NCBI RefSeq assembly: GCF_016888125.1
Contig: NZ_JACSWA010000608.1
Coordinates: 1 to 36,694 of the forward strand
From: Spirulina sp. CCY15215
GTDB taxonomy: Bacteria; Cyanobacteriota; Cyanobacteriia; Cyanobacteriales; Spirulinaceae
Reading direction: 5' to 3'
DNA length: 36,694 bases
The translations under genes were made by a program, and so were the position numbers. The notes below the pieces were generated by a model. The model saw only the letters and a program-made list of their open reading frames with translations, was not told where the DNA came from and did no database searches. Below, piece after piece: positions 8,109-16,314 of the stretch; within the stretch, counting starts at the first letter, position 1; each line of letters begins with the position of its first letter.

Positions 8109-8798
8109 TCAAGTAATATTAATATTGTTTTTATAATTTCTCTCCTCATTAAAATCATAACCAAATAATTGAATATCTTCCTCAAATTGTTCTGCGACTA
8201 ATTTCCTAGTTTTCTCATTGTAATATTCCCGATAATCTCTTTGAGTATGACTCGATCGATTGACATGAGGTAAACTAGCTTGAAGATTAAGAACGTTACA
8301 AACTGCTTGAAAATCTTGTGCTAAATCTTCATATCGTCCAATAAAATCAACGATTATTTCTCCATTTGTGTCGGTTATATTATCTTTTTGTAGTTTAGGA
8401 GTTCCCATTGGATAGGGCTTTTTCGTTATTGCGACCCATTCTAGGTATTCTTCAAAAGTTACCCAAGGTCTGTTATTTTCATAAATCTTTTCTTTAATCA
8501 TAAAGTTGTACATCGATACTTGCCAACTCCAAGGATTTCTAACAAAGGCAAACTTATAAAAATCATTATAAATTTCTGGAGATAATTCTTTTTTAGCATC
8601 TTTAGCTTTTGCGTGCCAAAATGAGTTAAACCACATTTCATAAAGTGGGTTAGGTTTCCCTTTTAACATTTTGGGAGGGCGAGCTATTTTGAATTTATCG
8701 GGTTCTTGGGCATAGTCTTTTAGTGCTTCTCTGATGCTAGTTCCAGCTACTTTGGCGACATGAAAGAAAATGAATTTGTGGGTGTAAGAAATTAACAT
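8109..8798 (-). CDS. Sulfotransferase family 2-like protein
   Basis: A 229-residue protein of the carbohydrate-type sulfotransferase 2 group. The PAPS 5' loop is FFHVAKVAGTSI near residues 12-23. The 3'-phosphate segment is FAFVRNPWSWQVSMYNF. The C-terminal HVNRSSHTQRDYREYY followed by FGYDF is characteristic of bacterial members. It lacks any signal peptide, so it should act in the cytoplasm. Its first seven bases overlap the end of the upstream sulfotransferase gene, which suggests translational coupling. It is unrelated in sequence to the other two sulfotransferases here, so each may have its own acceptor. Confidence 0.85.
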   Translation of the reverse strand: MLISYTHKFIFFHVAKVAGTSIREALKDYAQEPDKFKIARPPKMLKGKPNPLYEMWFNSFWHAKAKDAKKELSPEIYNDFYKFAFVRNPWSWQVSMYNFMIKEKIYENNRPWVTFEEYLEWVAITKKPYPMGTPKLQKDNITDTNGEIIVDFIGRYEDLAQDFQAVCNVLNLQASLPHVNRSSHTQRDYREYYNEKTRKLVAEQFEEDIQLFGYDFNEERNYKNNINIT

Positions 8799-10246
8799 AA
8801 ATTTTCGCTTTCTACCAGATTAATAAGAGGTTCTACCAAGGGCATAATTTCGGCAATTTCCTGTTCATTTTTCCGCCATTTATCGGGAGATGGTTGAGAA
8901 AAACTCATACGAGAAATGGGCAAAGATTGAGAAACGATCGCCTCTATCTTTTCGTCCCAAGATAATCCTGCAAATTCCTTGATTTTGGTGATTGTTTCTT
9001 TGGGGTGATTAACGAGATCGTTATAACGAATGCTACACCAATCAGATCGAGGTAGAGTCTTTAGGTCTTCTATAATACAAGCGTTGGTTGTTTTCCACTG
9101 ATAAGCGGCAATTTCAGCCAAAGAAGACTCCTTTAAATGTTCCCATCCAGGGATCAACAGAAAACTCCAATCTCGATAAGGCCATCCTGGAAGGGATGGA
9201 TAGGCAATAAAACGACGCGATCGCCATCCCTCTATCATGCTACTAATATTGGCTCGCGGTTCCCGGTAAAGAAAGATAAACAGCGCATCGGGAAAAACTG
9301 CTTTGAGAAAGGAGACTCGCAAGGCATTTCTGGGGGTTTTCTCCAGAAAGCGCAGTTTATTGGGACGCTCCTCAATCGGTAAATTAAGATATGCTGTTTT
9401 AGCGCGATCGCGTAATTGTCGAGCAAATCCTTCTTGTAATGCTAGGGTAATAGAGGAATTATTCTCTTTCTCAGTTAAACGATTAGAACAATAATCTCGA
9501 TAGGCTGGATGAAGTTCTGGAATTGCTTCGATAATATCATGGCTTTCCGTACCGAGACTCCAGAGTTCTGCAAACTGAGAGAGAGTCTCAAATAAAAGCG
9601 TACTGCCTGCTCTGGGTGCGGAGACAATAAAGATAGGGCGATCGAATTCTGGGAGAGGGAAATCTTCTTCAATTTGTTTGAGGGCAAGACTTTTTTGTAA
9701 GGTCTGAGTAAACTCTTCTAAGTTCTGTAACTCTAAAGGAAGACGAGTCCAGACTTTCTCTGGAGTGTTAGGGGTTGTAAAGAAGTCTAAAAACCTTGCG
9801 GTATCGGGCAGTTGTTCCTTCTGAGGCGTATCCGCGACCCGATAGCGGGCATCCCAGTGCAGTTCCGGTTTGACTCCCAGTTTAAGCCTTGCTAATAGTC
9901 GCAAATTTATCGATCTTGAGTGAGGTGTTTTAGGGACTGACAGGATTGAGGCGATCGCCTCAATTGCTTTTGTCCCATCACTCAACTCCGGGAGCCATTT
10001 TTTAAACTTAACAGCAATCTGCTCTTGAAAACCGATGATTAAGTCTCGATAACTCAACTCTCCACGGTAGCTATACCCGAAGCAAGCAAATGTTCTTTCC
10101 CAATCGCACTTAAATAGAGCGAGAGATTCAGCAAGGATTGCTAATTCAGTCTGAGGCATTTCAGCGCTTTTAGCTTCAGCAAGAATATCTGCACTGAGAT
10201 TGACTATCTCTTGCGTTGTTAACACATTCAAGGAATTTGCTGCCAT
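8792..10246 (-). CDS. Large sulfotransferase-family protein
   Basis: A 484-residue protein. Roughly the last 280 residues form a sulfotransferase domain: PIFIVSAPRAGSTLL is the PAPS 5' loop and LFIFLYREPRANISSM the 3'-phosphate segment. The final part carries FSQPSPDKWRKNE, matching the conserved PxKW of this subgroup. The first 200 residues are mostly helical with no motif I recognise; such extensions occur in the bacterial Sulfotransfer_3 group. It is the first gene of the cluster in transcription order and overlaps the next sulfotransferase gene by seven bases. The gap to the PD-(D/E)XK gene upstream is only about 40 bases, so the cluster promoter may lie further upstream. Confidence 0.83.
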   Translation of the reverse strand: MAANSLNVLTTQEIVNLSADILAEAKSAEMPQTELAILAESLALFKCDWERTFACFGYSYRGELSYRDLIIGFQEQIAVKFKKWLPELSDGTKAIEAIASILSVPKTPHSRSINLRLLARLKLGVKPELHWDARYRVADTPQKEQLPDTARFLDFFTTPNTPEKVWTRLPLELQNLEEFTQTLQKSLALKQIEEDFPLPEFDRPIFIVSAPRAGSTLLFETLSQFAELWSLGTESHDIIEAIPELHPAYRDYCSNRLTEKENNSSITLALQEGFARQLRDRAKTAYLNLPIEERPNKLRFLEKTPRNALRVSFLKAVFPDALFIFLYREPRANISSMIEGWRSRRFIAYPSLPGWPYRDWSFLLIPGWEHLKESSLAEIAAYQWKTTNACIIEDLKTLPRSDWCSIRYNDLVNHPKETITKIKEFAGLSWDEKIEAIVSQSLPISRMSFSQPSPDKWRKNEQEIAEIMPLVEPLINLVESENLC

Positions 10247-10286
10247 ACAACTTTACAAAAATTTAATAGATCCTCGCGATCGCCAT

Positions 10287-10901
10287 TCATTCTTTTTCCA
10301 AAATACCAACAATTGTCCGCACCAAAATTTCTAGGTCATCGGGAACCCGGAACGAGCGCACATCTTGTTCAATTTTACGCTCTTCTTTGTCCAAAGTTCC
10401 AAAAATCCAGATATCACCAATGGTAACAGCACCATAGAGAAATTGTAAACTCGAGTCCCACTCTGACAAAGCAATGAGTTCTACCGACAGTTGAGTAAAT
10501 CCTCGCGTTAAATTATCATTTTTTGCTTCAATGACGAGGAGTTGATTTCGGCTTCGCAATAAATAATCAAGAGAGCCTTTCAGTCTATTATTAACCTGTA
10601 GCGGATATTCAATTCTTAACTGACATTGACAATAGCGTGCAATATCTAAAAGAACGGGAGCAATGAGGGTTTCTCGTCGTGCGGCTTCGCTACTGAGACG
10701 AATTAAAGGTAACGTTTCTTCAATTCGTTGCTGAAGTTCTCTGATTTTTCCTAAAGCGCGATCGCTCTTGGGTAGCGATAATCTTTTACGAGCAAAACTA
10801 TAATCGAACTCAGCCAGAATATCCTCCGACTCGTAGGGTAATTCAAAATAAGAGCGAAATGTATAGGCTCGATCCGCTTGCAAAATGGAAGGTTTGGACA
10901 T
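10287..10901 (-). CDS. Hypothetical protein with PD-(D/E)XK nuclease-like core
   Basis: I do not recognise a named family. Residues 108-130 read as a PD-(D/E)XK core: GSLDYLL, then a 12-residue spacer and LLVIEAKN, giving D112 and E125-x-K127. This is the arrangement seen in many cyanobacterial proteins labelled restriction-endonuclease-like. The N-terminal part contains a charged helical stretch (about 45-75). I chose the ATG at 10901; the frame continues upstream to a TTG at 10922. It lies between the sulfotransferase genes and the MscS pair with no obvious link to either. It could be a solitary nuclease or a structural derivative; no methyltransferase or restriction subunit is nearby. Confidence 0.65.
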   Translation of the reverse strand: MSKPSILQADRAYTFRSYFELPYESEDILAEFDYSFARKRLSLPKSDRALGKIRELQQRIEETLPLIRLSSEAARRETLIAPVLLDIARYCQCQLRIEYPLQVNNRLKGSLDYLLRSRNQLLVIEAKNDNLTRGFTQLSVELIALSEWDSSLQFLYGAVTIGDIWIFGTLDKEERKIEQDVRSFRVPDDLEILVRTIVGILEKE

Positions 10902-10971
10902 TGTTATTATAATGCAACGCAAAGATTTAACTATTAACTATTCTTCCCGAACTTGCCGAAATTATTTAGGT

Positions 10972-12483
10972 TTAGGGTAAATCAATTTCAGGTTCTGAGG
11001 GCGATCGCTCCAACGGAGAAGAAGTTTCTAGTGCAGAGCGATTTTCTGGCATACTACCAAACAGTTTAGTTAAGCGCTTGCGAACCCATGTTACCGGGTT
11101 GCGATCGTCTTCCTCGTCATCTACTAACCCCATTTCTCGCAGTTCTCTTTGACGTTTTGCTAATTCATCCCGGCGATCGCATAATTGTTGTACGATTTCT
11201 TCTTGCAAGGCTGGCTGTTCTTCTAAAAGTCTTTTGAAGCCTTGATTATTAATAAAAAATACCGTAGTTTTCTCTAAAGCCCTTACTGAAGCCGTGCGCG
11301 GAATGCCCAACAACAGAGACAATTCACCAAAGAAACTCCCCGTGTTTAACGTTGCTAAAGTTTTCCCCATTTTTTCAGTAAAAATTTCCACAGTACCCGA
11401 TAAAATTACATAAAACGCATCGCCATAATCTCCTTCTCGAAACAGCACTTCTGAAGCCTCTAAATTTTTGCGATAGCCATATTCTATTAATCTTCTTAAT
11501 TCGAGTTCATTAAAGTTCTGAAAATACTCAACCTTTTTGAGATGATCTTTAATGTAAAGAGAACTATTTTTACGAACCGAACTCAGGAATAGTTTTGAAC
11601 CTTGCACATTTTCTCGATGTTTTTTGGGATCGTCTCCCAACATATAAACCTTGCGCTCATTATCATCGGGAAAGTAAATCCCTGCTTGTCGTAAAGTATA
11701 TTCAACGGTATAATTGATCGAACTTTGTGCCTCTTTAAACAGGGTAAAATCTTCGAGCCAAAAAATTAACTCGAAGTGGAAAAAGCCATCGCAATAGCCA
11801 TTAAAGAATACTTTTGGCGATCGCTGATTTGAGATCAACGGATCTCGTGAAGCTGAATCAATGAGAATTTCTGTTACCAGTAAAGGATTGTATTCTGGTT
11901 CGATAGTAATAGCAATGGAACTATAGCCTCCATTTTTAGATTCATGAGTCCAATTCGTGAGTTTATTCTCAATTAAACTGCCATTGGGGATAACAACATT
12001 TTGACCAAGAGGTGTTCTAATGGTCGTTGTGCGTAAAGAAATTTCGTGAATATTGCCTTGAACTTCTTCAAATTCGATAAAGTCACCAACTTTTAATTTC
12101 CGTTCTAAGAGAATAGTTATACCACTAATAAAATTATTGGTAATTTGTTGTAAACCAAAACCAATCCCAACCCCTAAACCTCCAATAATCACAACGATAG
12201 AAGAAAAATCAAATCCCATTGTTTGCACAATGAAGATAAAACCAAAACCCCCCATCAAATAACTAATTAATATAGAAATTGAAGCTCTAATTCCCGCGTC
12301 AATTTTAAATCTGGTTAGAATTCGCTTTTCTAATAAATATCTCGTCGTTCTGGAAAGAAATAAAACCAAGAAAACTGCCAGAGAAATCTGGAAAATTGTA
12401 ATCAGAGAAAATTCAGTATTACCTAACTTAAATAGGCGAATTGAAAAAATAGATTCAAAATATTGAAGGAGTGTTTCAATCAT
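10972..12483 (-). CDS. MscS-type channel with cyclic-nucleotide-binding domain (copy 1)
   Basis: A 503-residue inner-membrane protein. Transmembrane stretches lie at about 26-46, 68-88 and 94-112. The third carries the glycine-rich pore helix GGLGVGIGFGLQ typical of MscS. The cytosolic beta domain follows (VGDFIEF, VVIPNGSLIENKL). A cAMP/cGMP-binding fold occupies about 325-440, with the phosphate-binding cassette FFGELSLLLGIPRTASV; its arginine is intact. The C-terminal tail is charged. Such fusions are predicted to gate ion flow by membrane tension plus cyclic nucleotide or another small ligand. Its ATG overlaps the stop of its upstream paralogue by four bases (ATGA), so the two are translationally coupled and might form mixed channels. 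Confidence 0.9.
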   Translation of the reverse strand: MIETLLQYFESIFSIRLFKLGNTEFSLITIFQISLAVFLVLFLSRTTRYLLEKRILTRFKIDAGIRASISILISYLMGGFGFIFIVQTMGFDFSSIVVIIGGLGVGIGFGLQQITNNFISGITILLERKLKVGDFIEFEEVQGNIHEISLRTTTIRTPLGQNVVIPNGSLIENKLTNWTHESKNGGYSSIAITIEPEYNPLLVTEILIDSASRDPLISNQRSPKVFFNGYCDGFFHFELIFWLEDFTLFKEAQSSINYTVEYTLRQAGIYFPDDNERKVYMLGDDPKKHRENVQGSKLFLSSVRKNSSLYIKDHLKKVEYFQNFNELELRRLIEYGYRKNLEASEVLFREGDYGDAFYVILSGTVEIFTEKMGKTLATLNTGSFFGELSLLLGIPRTASVRALEKTTVFFINNQGFKRLLEEQPALQEEIVQQLCDRRDELAKRQRELREMGLVDDEEDDRNPVTWVRKRLTKLFGSMPENRSALETSSPLERSPSEPEIDLP

Positions 12484-13988
12484 ACTTTCTTTGGCGATTT
12501 CTTGACTGCAATCTGTGAATAAAGATTCTCCTGTTCCTCTTCAGCTTGAGTACCAAAAAGATTGTTTAAACGGTTGCGAACCCAGGATACGGGGTTGCGA
12601 TCGTCTTCCTCATCATCAACTAAACCCATCTTCCGCAATTCCGCTTGACGCTGTTGCAGTTCTTCTTGGTGCGTACTGAGTTGTCGAATAATTTCCTCTT
12701 GCAATTTTGGCTGTTCTTTAATAATTTGTTTAAATCCTTGACTATTGATAATAAATAAGGTGGTTTGTTCTAAAATCCTTACGGATGCGGTTCTCGGAAT
12801 ACCTAATAATAAGGAAAGTTCCCCCAAAAAATCTCCAGCTTTTAAAGTTACTAAAGTTTTATCAAGTTTTTCGATAAAAACCTCAACCGAACCGGAAAGA
12901 ATCACATAGAAAGCATTACCGGGATCGCCTTCTCGGAATAAAATTTCCGTAGGAGCGAATTCTTTTCGATAGCCATATTCTATCAATTTTCTTAATTCTA
13001 GTTCATTAAAATTCTGAAAATATTCAACTTTTTGCAAATAATCCCTAATATAAAGTTTGGTGTTTTGGCCATCCAGACTGATTTGTGATTCTTCAGTTTT
13101 GCCATTTAAAGGATCGTAAACGAGAACAATTCTACGCTCACTATCATCAGGAAATTGAACTTCTGCTTTCCGTAAATTATATTCAACGGTATAATTTAAA
13201 GAACTTTTTACTTTCTTAAAATCATTAATATTCTCAACCCAAACTGCTAATTGGAATTCAAATAAGCCATCATCAGAACCATTGAAAAAAACCTGTGGAG
13301 GGCGTTTCTGAGAGATCGATGAATCCATATGAGCCGATTCTAGTAAAATTTCAGTTACAAATAAAGGATTATTTTCTGCATCAACACAAACATTAATTGA
13401 AATATAACTTCCCTCTTTATCAGAAGTGCGATTGGTCAATTTATTTTCAAGTAAAATACCATTGGGAATAATAATATTTTCACCCAAAAAGGTTTTAATT
13501 GTTGTCGTTCGGAGAGAAATTTCTTGAATTCTTCCTTGAATTTCTTCAAATTCGACAACATCACCAATATTCAGTTTTCTTTCCAGAAGAATTGTAATCC
13601 CACTAATAAAGTTTTTGGTAATATCCTGTAAACCAAAACCAATCCCAACTCCCAAACCACCGATAATAACAGTAATAGAGGAAAAATCTAGCCCCACTGT
13701 TTGCAGAACAATCAGAAAGCCAAAACCTCCAATCAAGTAGCTGGCTAAGATCGAAATTGATGCTCTCGATCCTGTATCGAGATTAAATTTAGCCAGAATT
13801 CGTTTCTCTAATAAATTCCTAGCCGTGCGGGTAACAAAGATAACTAAAATAGCAGAAACGGAAAACCTTAAAATTGTTAGTAAGGAAACCGAAACATCTC
13901 CAATTTTAAATAAAGTCAGTGAAAAGATAGATTGAAGATAATGAAAAATCCCTTCAATCATTCCATCTTGAATAGCTACCTCAATCAT
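12480..13988 (-). CDS. MscS-type channel with cyclic-nucleotide-binding domain (copy 2)
   Basis: A 502-residue paralogue of the downstream gene with the same layout: three membrane segments, MscS pore helix GGLGVGIGFGLQ, beta domain, then a nucleotide-binding fold with DFLGELSLLLGIPRTASV. Both copies share near-identical blocks (VEYFQNFNELELR, MGLVDDEEDDRNPV) but differ in the loop between the beta domain and the nucleotide fold. The frame begins at 13988, with GAGGAG just before it. The inner ATG at 13961 (MIEGIFHYLQSIF) aligns exactly with the start of copy 1, so the first nine residues may be an extension. The pair clearly arose by tandem duplication. Confidence 0.9.
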   Translation of the reverse strand: MIEVAIQDGMIEGIFHYLQSIFSLTLFKIGDVSVSLLTILRFSVSAILVIFVTRTARNLLEKRILAKFNLDTGSRASISILASYLIGGFGFLIVLQTVGLDFSSITVIIGGLGVGIGFGLQDITKNFISGITILLERKLNIGDVVEFEEIQGRIQEISLRTTTIKTFLGENIIIPNGILLENKLTNRTSDKEGSYISINVCVDAENNPLFVTEILLESAHMDSSISQKRPPQVFFNGSDDGLFEFQLAVWVENINDFKKVKSSLNYTVEYNLRKAEVQFPDDSERRIVLVYDPLNGKTEESQISLDGQNTKLYIRDYLQKVEYFQNFNELELRKLIEYGYRKEFAPTEILFREGDPGNAFYVILSGSVEVFIEKLDKTLVTLKAGDFLGELSLLLGIPRTASVRILEQTTLFIINSQGFKQIIKEQPKLQEEIIRQLSTHQEELQQRQAELRKMGLVDDEEDDRNPVSWVRNRLNNLFGTQAEEEQENLYSQIAVKKSPKKV

Positions 13989-14122
13989 TCTCTCCTCGAT
14001 CGCCTTAATCTAGAATGCTAGTATCATATCATTGTTCATCATTGTTCAAACCTATTTTTTGACTGTGACTGTTTTTTAGGTGATATTTTTCAAAGATCGC
14101 TTTAAGATGATTTTTTAGATTT

Positions 14123-15121
14123 CTATAATTTAATATTGCTTAAGTGAGAACGAGGATTATTGTTTCTAACATTGCGAATTTTTTCATAGTATTCCCGCTC
14201 TAGAGAACTGGGATTTTTCGGCGTAGCAATGAGGATTTTGACCATTTGATCCGTCCGTCCACCTTTGGCAGCAATCCAACCCTTTCCTCGCAAACGTAAG
14301 GTTTGTCCGGAACGAATGCCCGCCGGAACCTTCATTGTCACCGCACCGTCGGGGGTGGGAATTTCGACGGATGCACCTAAAACCGCTTCATCAGGAGCAA
14401 TAGGCAATTCACAGGTTAAATTATCACCCTCAAATTGAAAAAAGGTATGGGGTTCGAGTTCTACATTCAAATATAAATCTCCTCGCTTCTGTAGGAAACT
14501 GTCCAATTGTCCTTTTCCTTTGACTCTGATTCGGCTACCGGGTTTTGCACCGGGAGGAATGCGAACATCAATGGTTTCTCCCGCTAGGTTTAAACGCTTC
14601 TGGGTACCGCGAAAGGCTTCTGAGAAAGTGAGGCGAATACTGGCTTCCTTGTCGCTAGAAAGGGGTTGTTCGTTAAAGCCGCTTTGAAATCCACTCGAGG
14701 TTCTGTAGTTATTTTGCGGTCTTGGGGTGGTGGTGGTGCGATAAGTGCGCGATCGCGTGCTTCCACCTCCCAAACCTCCTAATAAATCGTTGATAAATTC
14801 TTCAAAACTACCATATTGACCAAAATCAAAATTACCAAAATCGGCGGGAGTGCGTCCGAAACCCCCACCGGAGGTCGCGGTACCGGCTTGTCGCCAATAT
14901 TGCCCAAATTGGTCATATTTCTTGCGTTTGTCGGGATCGGAGAGAACTTCGTAGGCTTCACTGATTTCTTTAAAACGAGCTTCTGCTTTTTGATCGCCGG
15001 GGTTGCGATCGGGATGATATTTAAGCGCGAGTTTGCGAAAGGATTTTTTAATCTCCTCTGCACTTGATGTTTTGCTCACCCCGAGGATGGCGTAATAGTC
15101 TTTGAAGTCAGTCGATGCCAT
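14123..15121 (-). CDS. CbpA-type DnaJ co-chaperone
   Basis: A J-domain protein of about 332 residues that stimulates Hsp70 ATPase activity. The J domain spans about 5-72 with the HPD triad in LKYHPDRNPGD. A Gly/Phe/Thr-rich linker follows (about 75-150, including GGFGRTPADFGNFDFG). There are then two substrate-binding beta domains with PPGAKPGSRIRVKGKG and PAGIRSGQTLRLRGKG. The CxxCxGxG zinc repeats of DnaJ are absent, which makes it the CbpA/DnaJ2 type. I use the ATG at 15121; a TTG sits one codon upstream, and GAGGAG lies about 11 bases before the ATG. It has its own gap on both sides, so probably its own promoter. Confidence 0.93.
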   Translation of the reverse strand: MASTDFKDYYAILGVSKTSSAEEIKKSFRKLALKYHPDRNPGDQKAEARFKEISEAYEVLSDPDKRKKYDQFGQYWRQAGTATSGGGFGRTPADFGNFDFGQYGSFEEFINDLLGGLGGGSTRSRTYRTTTTPRPQNNYRTSSGFQSGFNEQPLSSDKEASIRLTFSEAFRGTQKRLNLAGETIDVRIPPGAKPGSRIRVKGKGQLDSFLQKRGDLYLNVELEPHTFFQFEGDNLTCELPIAPDEAVLGASVEIPTPDGAVTMKVPAGIRSGQTLRLRGKGWIAAKGGRTDQMVKILIATPKNPSSLEREYYEKIRNVRNNNPRSHLSNIKL

Positions 15122-15284
15122 CAACAGCAGTCTCCTCTTAAAGATGTTTTAATATGGAACTTCTTGTCTATCTGCTGGCAACTCGCGATCGCCCCTCGAG
15201 TTTTCGCAGATGTTAACAGCATTAAGAATAACAAAATTAGGGAGATGATGAAGTTCGGTTCTCTGGGTAATTTGCCAAACGGTC

Positions 15285-16148
15285 TTAGGATAAAAGTCTA
15301 GTAATGGTTTTGCTGCCCTGATCTTCGTAGCCGCCACCAAACAAATTAAAATGGTTGAGAACGTGATAAAGATTATAGAGAGACTTGCGCCCTTCGTAGC
15401 CGCGATCGAGGGGCCAGGTTTGATTGTAACCGCGATAAAAGGCGGCGGGAAAGCCTCCGAAGAGTTCTGTCATGGCGAGATCAACTTCGCGATCGCCCCA
15501 ATATGTCGCTGGATCTAAAATGACGGGTTCCCCCTCTACGGTACAGGCTGCATTCCCTGACCAGAGATCGCCGTGAACAAGGGAGGGTTGGGGCTGCCAG
15601 GATGCTAAAATTTCTTTTACTCTGGTGACAACTTGTTCAGTATTGGGAAATTTTCCACCGCGTCGTTTAGCGAGACGTAGCTGAAAGCCGATGCGCTGTT
15701 CGGCAAAAAACTGCCCCCAATTTTCACTCCAAGGATTCATTTGGGGGGTAGAACCGATGGTATTATTGCGAGTCCAACCAAAGCGATCGCTTGCTTGGCT
15801 TTGATGCAGGTTGGCGAGGTGTTTTCCCATCAATTCCCAACTGCGGCTATCCCCTCGTCCAAATTCCAGCCATTCCATGACAATAAAACTATTTTCTCCC
15901 GTGATGCCGCAGCACAGGGGCTGAGGAATGCGAATAGTTTGGGTATCATACATTTGCTGTAACCCCAAATATTCTGCTGCAAACATCTCAATTTGGTTGG
16001 CTTGATTAATTTTGACGAAGTAGTGGCGATCGCGATCGCTAATGCAATAGCTTTGGTTGATAGAGCCACCGCCGATCGAACGATGAGCGGTAATCTCAAA
16101 GGATTCTCCTGTTGTTTCTGAGATTTTTGCGGCAATTTCTTTCCACAT
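15285..16148 (-). CDS. Fructosamine/ribulosamine kinase family protein
   Basis: A 287-residue kinase-fold protein of the fructosamine-3-kinase family, which phosphorylates ketosamines on glycated proteins so that they fall off. Visible motifs are the N-terminal GGGSINQSY loop, FVMEWLEF hinge, the catalytic loop LVHGDLWSGNAA and the metal-binding LDPATYWGDREVDLAM. The C-terminal LYHVLNHFNLFGGGY is diagnostic. Length matches the family. It is transcribed divergently from purH, with about 165 bases between the two start codons. Confidence 0.92.
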   Translation of the reverse strand: MWKEIAAKISETTGESFEITAHRSIGGGSINQSYCISDRDRHYFVKINQANQIEMFAAEYLGLQQMYDTQTIRIPQPLCCGITGENSFIVMEWLEFGRGDSRSWELMGKHLANLHQSQASDRFGWTRNNTIGSTPQMNPWSENWGQFFAEQRIGFQLRLAKRRGGKFPNTEQVVTRVKEILASWQPQPSLVHGDLWSGNAACTVEGEPVILDPATYWGDREVDLAMTELFGGFPAAFYRGYNQTWPLDRGYEGRKSLYNLYHVLNHFNLFGGGYEDQGSKTITRLLS

Positions 16149-16314
16149 TATTTTATTTTAATCTTTACAACAAGGTAACTCAAATATTGCAAAAGTTGCT
16201 GTCAGCGTCGATTTTTGCGATCGCCGTCAGGAAAATCTCTAGATTTTGTTTATGAGGATTGACAAAAATGTGCGAGATAATAATCGAGGGTTATCGAGAT
16301 TGGAGAGAAATTTG

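Noticed and set aside
15149-15340. A minus-strand open frame of 63 codons overlapping the end of the kinase gene
   Set aside because: It overlaps the 3' end of the fructosamine-kinase-family gene in another frame, has no recognisable motif and no ribosome site.
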